A stretch of 9,987 bases of DNA. It comes from Burkholderiaceae bacterium (GTDB lineage: Bacteria; Pseudomonadota; Gammaproteobacteria; Burkholderiales; Burkholderiaceae). Below the pieces are notes generated by a model. It had not been told where the DNA came from. It made no database searches and saw only the letters and a program-made list of their open reading frames with translations. Location: NCBI GenBank assembly GCA_030151165.1, contig JASLEM010000542.1, positions 1-9,987 of the forward strand, written 5' to 3'. This document shows, piece after piece, positions 6,415 through 9,987 of this stretch (positions within the stretch are counted from its first letter, which is position 1; each line of letters opens with the position of its first letter). The translations under genes were made by a program, and so were the position numbers.

Positions 6415-9231
6415 TCAGGCGGCGAGCGCGTCGAGCAGCCGTCGCGCCGCGACGAGGTCGGCGCTGGCCAGGCCTTCGGTGAAGCGGGCGTGGATCGGCG
6501 CCAGCAACGCCATCGCTTCGGATCGACGGCCCGTGCGGTCCATCAACCGCGCGAGGCTCGTCGCCGCACGCAGCTCCCAGGCCAGCGCGCCCTGCGAACG
6601 CGCGAGCGCGAGCGCACGCTCGAAGCGCTCCGTCGCGAACGCGAGGTCGGGCGCGTCACGCCGGAGAAGCCACTCGCCGTGCAGCCGCAGGATCTCCGCG
6701 GCGCACCAGTTGCCGTCGCGCTCGGCGCGCTCGACGACCTGCGAGTCGCCATCGAACACGCCCAGCGCGCCGAACAGGTCGCGCTGCTTGGCGTCCAGCG
6801 GGTCGATGTCGAGCGTCGGCGGCGGCGTCTCGCGCGGCCACGCGTCGCCCGCGTCGCGCATCGCGAGCAGGCGCAGGAAGTTCTCGCCCCAGCGCCGCCA
6901 GTAGAGGAAGTTCTTCTCGGTCGCCTGCGCCATCAGGCGTTGCGCGCCGTGGCGCGCGGCCTCGAGGTCGCCCGTCCACAGCGCGATCGGGCAGGCCGCG
7001 AACGCGAGCGACTGGCACACGCCGAACGGGACGTCGGTGCCGGCGAGCTCGACGCACTCCTCGGCGACGCGCGCCGCCTGCTCCGGCCGGCCTTCGATCC
7101 AGTGCAGGCGCGCCAGGATGATGCGCATCGCGACGTTGCGATCGAGCGCCAGCGCCTGCACGATCGTCAGCCGGTTGGCGCGCGTCGGATGGCCGATGAC
7201 GCGCTCGACGAGCCCGCGCGCCGCCTCGTGGCGGCCCGCGAAGTGCAGCGACTGCGCGCGGATGCGGTCGACCGTCAGCGCGAGCGCGGCGCGCAGCGGG
7301 CCCTGCGCCATCACGGCCAGCGCGTCGACGCAGTCGAGCGCGGCGTCGTAGTCGCCGAACGCGAACGCGCGCGTCCACGCCGCATGCGCCGCCTCGCTGC
7401 GGTGCTCGGCGACCTCGGGCGCCTGCGCCAGCGCCGACGCGCGCTCGTTCGCCGACGCCATCGCCTCGCACGGCCCGCGCGTGTGGTACGTCACCGCGGC
7501 GAAGTAGATGTTCAGCCGCATCTCCGTCAGCAACGCCGGCGGCTGCAGCGTGCGCACGCGATCGAGCGCGACGCCCAGCCGGCCGCGGAACTCCTCGTGC
7601 AGCGAGAGATGGCTGGACAGCTCCACCGTCGCGGCGGCCAGCGGCGCGCCGATGGCGACGTCCCCGCCGTCCCCGAACGCCCAGTCGAGCGCGGCGCGCA
7701 CGTCGCCCATGAGCCACGCGTAGTTGGCGGTGCGCTCGGATCGGGAGAGCGACTTCTGCACCTCGGCGCCGCTCTCGAGCAGCTCGCGCGTCCGGCTGGC
7801 GTGCCGGCGCTGCACCGCGGCGAGCTCGCCGCTCGCGACCAGCTGGCGCCACGCGTAGTCGCGCGTGGTCTCCAGCATGCGGTACTGCACCTCGCGCTGG
7901 CGGAACTCCGCGGAGAGCAGCGACTTCGCCGCGAGCGAGGCGACGGCGTCGACGACCTGGCGCGCGTCGATGTCGTCGCCGGCCACGACGGCCTGGGCGG
8001 ACTGCAGCGAGAAGCCCGCGCGAAAGAGCGAGAGGCGGCGAAACGCGGTGCGTTCGGCCGGCGGCAGCATCTCGTGGCTCCAGTCGAGGAGCGCGACGAG
8101 CGTGCGATGGCGCGGCAGCCCCGTGCGCTGGCGGCTGGTCAGCGTGCCGAGACGATCGTCGAGCGCGCGCATCAGCCCGCGGATGCCGAACGCCGCCATG
8201 CGCGCGGCGGCGAGCTCGATGGCGAGCGGCATGCCGTCGAGGCGGCGGCAGATCTCGCGCGCGAGGCCGGCGTCGCGGTCGGCGAGCGCGAAGCTGTCCA
8301 CGCTGGCGATCGCGCGCTCGACGAAGAGCCGCACGGCCGGATAGGCGAGCGCCTGGTCGGCCGTCAGCTCGACCTCGGCGGGCGGCACCTCGAGCGGCGG
8401 CAGGCGCTGCACCCACTCGCCTTCGGCGCGCAACGGCTCGCGGCTGGTCGCGAGCACGTGCAGGTTCGCGGTCGCCTTCAGCAGCGCGACCACGACCTCG
8501 GCCGCGGCCTCGGCGACGTGCTCGCAGTTGTCCAGCACCACGAGCATCGACTTGTCGGCCAGGAAACGCACGAGGCCCGCGATCGCCTGCTCCGCCGGCA
8601 CGACGGTGCCGAGCGCGCCGGCGAACGCGCTCGGCACCAGCGCCGGATCCGAGATCAGCGACAGGTCGACGAAGCGGATGCCGTCCGGATAGCGCGCCAG
8701 CGCACGCTCCGCGATGGCGAGAGCGACGGTCGTCTTGCCCATGCCCGCCGCGCCCGCGATGCAGACGAAGCGCCGGCGCGAGAGCTGCTCGGCGATCGTC
8801 GCGATCAGCTCGTCGCGCCCGATCACGCGCGTGAGCAGGTCGGGCAGGTTGTGGCGCTGCGAGGCGTCGCGGTGGGCCTGCGCATCGGGGACGATGGCGG
8901 CGCGATGCATCTGCGCCTCGGCGACGAAGCAGTAGCCGCGGCCGGCGACGTTGACGATGTAGCGCCGCCCGCTCTCGCCCTCGCCCAGCACCGTGCGCAG
9001 CGCGGCGATGTGGGCGCGCAGCGTCGTCTCCTCGACCGCGCTGTCGCCCCACACGCACGAGATCAGGCTCTGCTTGCCGACCACCTCGCCGGCCCGTTCG
9101 ACCAGCGCGATCAGCAGGTCGAGCGTGCGCTCGCCCATGCGCACCTCGCGCCCGGCCTCGAACAGGCGCTTGTCGGCGCGATGCAGCGTGAAGGGGCCGA
9201 ACGAGACGGCCTGCTCGGCGTATCCGGGCAT
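6415..9231 (-). CDS. STAND-type transcriptional regulator: winged helix + NB-ARC-like ATPase + TPR-like C-terminus (copy 2)
   Basis: A 938-residue paralogue of the regulator at 1627-4542, with the same domain order. The winged helix covers about residues 9-104, with the wing at Gly97-Arg-Gly-Tyr100. ATPase motifs are GAAGMGKT at 160-167, MLVVLDNCEH at 229-238, ATSREPLR at 261-268 and LDGMPLAIEL at 331-340. The helical C-terminal part has CPIALW at 747-752, the WCAAE tryptophan at 842, AWELRA at 884-889 and an FTEG segment at 917-920, which is a common ending of this family and is absent from copy 1. No membrane segment is seen. The ATG at 9231 is preceded by GAGGGG eight bases upstream, and the winged helix begins within ten residues, so the start is firm. 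Its stop lies 4 bp from that of the lipoprotein gene, in convergent orientation. The efflux outer-membrane gene lies 190 bp upstream on the same strand. Targets and ligand are unknown; control of the lipoprotein or the efflux genes is plausible but unproven. Confidence 0.95.
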   Translation of the reverse strand: MPGYAEQAVSFGPFTLHRADKRLFEAGREVRMGERTLDLLIALVERAGEVVGKQSLISCVWGDSAVEETTLRAHIAALRTVLGEGESGRRYIVNVAGRGYCFVAEAQMHRAAIVPDAQAHRDASQRHNLPDLLTRVIGRDELIATIAEQLSRRRFVCIAGAAGMGKTTVALAIAERALARYPDGIRFVDLSLISDPALVPSAFAGALGTVVPAEQAIAGLVRFLADKSMLVVLDNCEHVAEAAAEVVVALLKATANLHVLATSREPLRAEGEWVQRLPPLEVPPAEVELTADQALAYPAVRLFVERAIASVDSFALADRDAGLAREICRRLDGMPLAIELAAARMAAFGIRGLMRALDDRLGTLTSRQRTGLPRHRTLVALLDWSHEMLPPAERTAFRRLSLFRAGFSLQSAQAVVAGDDIDARQVVDAVASLAAKSLLSAEFRQREVQYRMLETTRDYAWRQLVASGELAAVQRRHASRTRELLESGAEVQKSLSRSERTANYAWLMGDVRAALDWAFGDGGDVAIGAPLAAATVELSSHLSLHEEFRGRLGVALDRVRTLQPPALLTEMRLNIYFAAVTYHTRGPCEAMASANERASALAQAPEVAEHRSEAAHAAWTRAFAFGDYDAALDCVDALAVMAQGPLRAALALTVDRIRAQSLHFAGRHEAARGLVERVIGHPTRANRLTIVQALALDRNVAMRIILARLHWIEGRPEQAARVAEECVELAGTDVPFGVCQSLAFAACPIALWTGDLEAARHGAQRLMAQATEKNFLYWRRWGENFLRLLAMRDAGDAWPRETPPPTLDIDPLDAKQRDLFGALGVFDGDSQVVERAERDGNWCAAEILRLHGEWLLRRDAPDLAFATERFERALALARSQGALAWELRAATSLARLMDRTGRRSEAMALLAPIHARFTEGLASADLVAARRLLDALAA

Positions 9232-9239
9232 GGTCAGCG

Positions 9240-9245
9240 CCCCTC
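9240..9245 (-). promoter_or_regulatory. Shine-Dalgarno-like site of STAND regulator copy 2
   Basis: The minus strand reads GAGGGG, eight bases before the ATG at 9231-9229. It is a moderate match that supports this start. Confidence 0.55.
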
Positions 9246-9421
9246 GCCCGTCGGCGCCGGCCGGCCTGCTCGTCCACGACTCTCGCTCGTTGCCACGTCG
9301 GCCTCCCTTCGCTGTTCCTCGCCGCCGCGCCGCGAAGCCGCAGCGCCCGCCGGATCGGGCGACGGGGTGGCGATCATTCTAGGGGTCGCGTCCCGCCGCC
9401 GCGGCGCCGCGCGCCCCGCAT

Positions 9422-9987
9422 TCAGTTCGCCGCCTCGCGCCTCGTCGCCGCGCCGTCCGATCCACCGTCCCATCCGCCGCCCAGCGCGCGGTAGACCGAG
9501 ATCTCCGCGACCAGCGCATCGGCGTGCAGCTGCAGGATGCCCTGCTGCACGGCGAACAGCCCGCGCTCCGCGAGCAGCTGGTCGAGGTAGGACGAATACC
9601 CTTCGCCGTATCGGCGCGTGGCGATGCGCAGCGACTCCGCGAGCGCGACGCCCTGCGACTGCGCCTGCGTCAACTGCTCCTGCTCCTTCTCGAAGACGAC
9701 CAGCTGCGTCTCGACCTCCGAGATCGAGGCGAGCACCACCTTCTGGTAGCCGATCAACGCCTCGTCGCGCCGCGCCGACGACGCGGCCGCGAGCGACCGC
9801 AGCTCGCCGCCGTTGAAGATCGGCGCGAGCACGCTGCCACCGATCGACCACACGGTGAACGGATCGCCGCGCAGGATGCTGGACGACACCTGCCCCAGCG
9901 ACGCGCTGAGGTCGATCGACGGCAGCAGCCGCGCGCGCGCCGCGGCGAGCTGCGCGTCGGCCGCGGCGACCTGGCTCTCCGCGCTCG
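9422..9987 (-). CDS. RND efflux outer-membrane factor, NodT/OprM family, C-terminal part (runs off the right edge)
   Basis: About 188 C-terminal residues of an outer-membrane efflux channel subunit, a family usually 450-500 residues long. These proteins form trimeric TolC-like tunnels that join an RND pump and a periplasmic adaptor to export drugs, solvents or metals. The visible part begins with a heptad-like helix rich in Ala, Gln and Asp, then LLPSIDLSASLGQ, a typical entry into the second beta-hairpin. It then has the hallmark APIFNGGELRS segment and the long coiled-coil helices (TQLVVFEKEQEQLTQAQ, RIATRRYGEGYSSYLDQLLAE). It closes with VYRALGGGW, the classic ending of this family, plus a short polar tail. 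The frame is open to the window edge with no start codon needed inside; a GTG at 9889 is internal. The pump and adaptor genes would be expected to the right. It is co-oriented with the downstream STAND regulator. Confidence 0.93.
   Translation of the reverse strand, partial: SAESQVAAADAQLAAARARLLPSIDLSASLGQVSSSILRGDPFTVWSIGGSVLAPIFNGGELRSLAAASSARRDEALIGYQKVVLASISEVETQLVVFEKEQEQLTQAQSQGVALAESLRIATRRYGEGYSSYLDQLLAERGLFAVQQGILQLHADALVAEISVYRALGGGWDGGSDGAATRREAAN

Noticed and set aside
4895..6904. A second plus-strand frame overlapping the PLD gene
   Set aside because: It is a shadow of the PLD gene in another frame, Arg/Ala-rich, and crosses into the antisense of STAND copy 2.
1627..9231. STAND ATPases beside a PLD-family protein as an anti-phage defence system (Avs-like, with a PLD nuclease effector)
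   Set aside because: The STAND proteins carry N-terminal winged helices instead of effector domains, and the PLD protein has a lipoprotein signal peptide, so it acts in the envelope and not on cytoplasmic DNA. No other defence gene or mobile element is nearby.
9376..9381. TAGAAT on the minus strand as a -10 box for STAND copy 2
   Set aside because: Five of six bases match, but no -35-like hexamer lies 16-18 bp upstream. The 190-bp region 9232-9421 otherwise shows no clear element.
9400..9411. CGCGGCGCCGCG, a perfect 12-bp palindrome downstream of the efflux gene, as a terminator
   Set aside because: It has no loop and no T-run, and such G/C palindromes are frequent by chance at this base composition.
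6490..9816. A plus-strand open frame of over 1100 codons antisense to STAND copy 2 and part of the efflux gene
   Set aside because: It has the same compositional signature and runs across a gene boundary and an intergenic region; no recognisable domain.

Overview
The window is strongly GC-rich with heavily G/C-biased third codon positions. It carries two large regulators built as winged helix + NB-ARC-like ATPase + TPR, a NodT-type efflux outer-membrane factor, and a lipoprotein of the phospholipase D family. This mix suggests a Gram-negative proteobacterium, most likely a betaproteobacterium of the Burkholderiales (inferred from gene content only; no rRNA or marker gene is present).

Layout, left to right. 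(1) Positions 1-278 are a perfect 133-bp inverted repeat around a 12-nt loop. It sits at the left edge, inside an MFS transporter gene, and is best read as a fold-back assembly or library chimera. The transporter is reliable only from about 133 to 783 (minus). (2) An orphan NarL/LuxR-type response regulator (783-1514, minus) lies directly upstream of the transporter; its TAG stop shares one base with the transporter's GTG start, so the two are probably translationally coupled. (3) A 971-residue STAND-type transcriptional regulator (1627-4542, minus) starts at a TTG with a good Shine-Dalgarno. (4) A 254-bp divergent intergenic region separates it from a cardiolipin synthase/phospholipase D-like lipoprotein (4797-6410, plus). 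(5) A second STAND regulator, paralogous to the first (6415-9231, minus), converges on the lipoprotein gene with only 4 bp between stop codons. (6) The C-terminal part of a NodT-family outer-membrane efflux lipoprotein (9422-9987, minus) runs off the right edge.

As a system, the window is mainly regulators placed next to envelope functions: a response regulator coupled to an inner-membrane transporter, two STAND regulators bracketing a phospholipid-modifying lipoprotein, and an efflux outer-membrane channel upstream of the second regulator. The sensed signals and target promoters cannot be read from the sequence. All six genes belong to recognisable families. I see no CRISPR array, tRNA, rRNA, insertion sequence or phage gene. 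The most novel aspect would be a functional STAND-PLD-STAND unit, which is a hypothesis from gene order only. The two features most worth checking are the fold-back at the left edge and the ATCCCC-N4-GGGGAT palindrome in the divergent control region.
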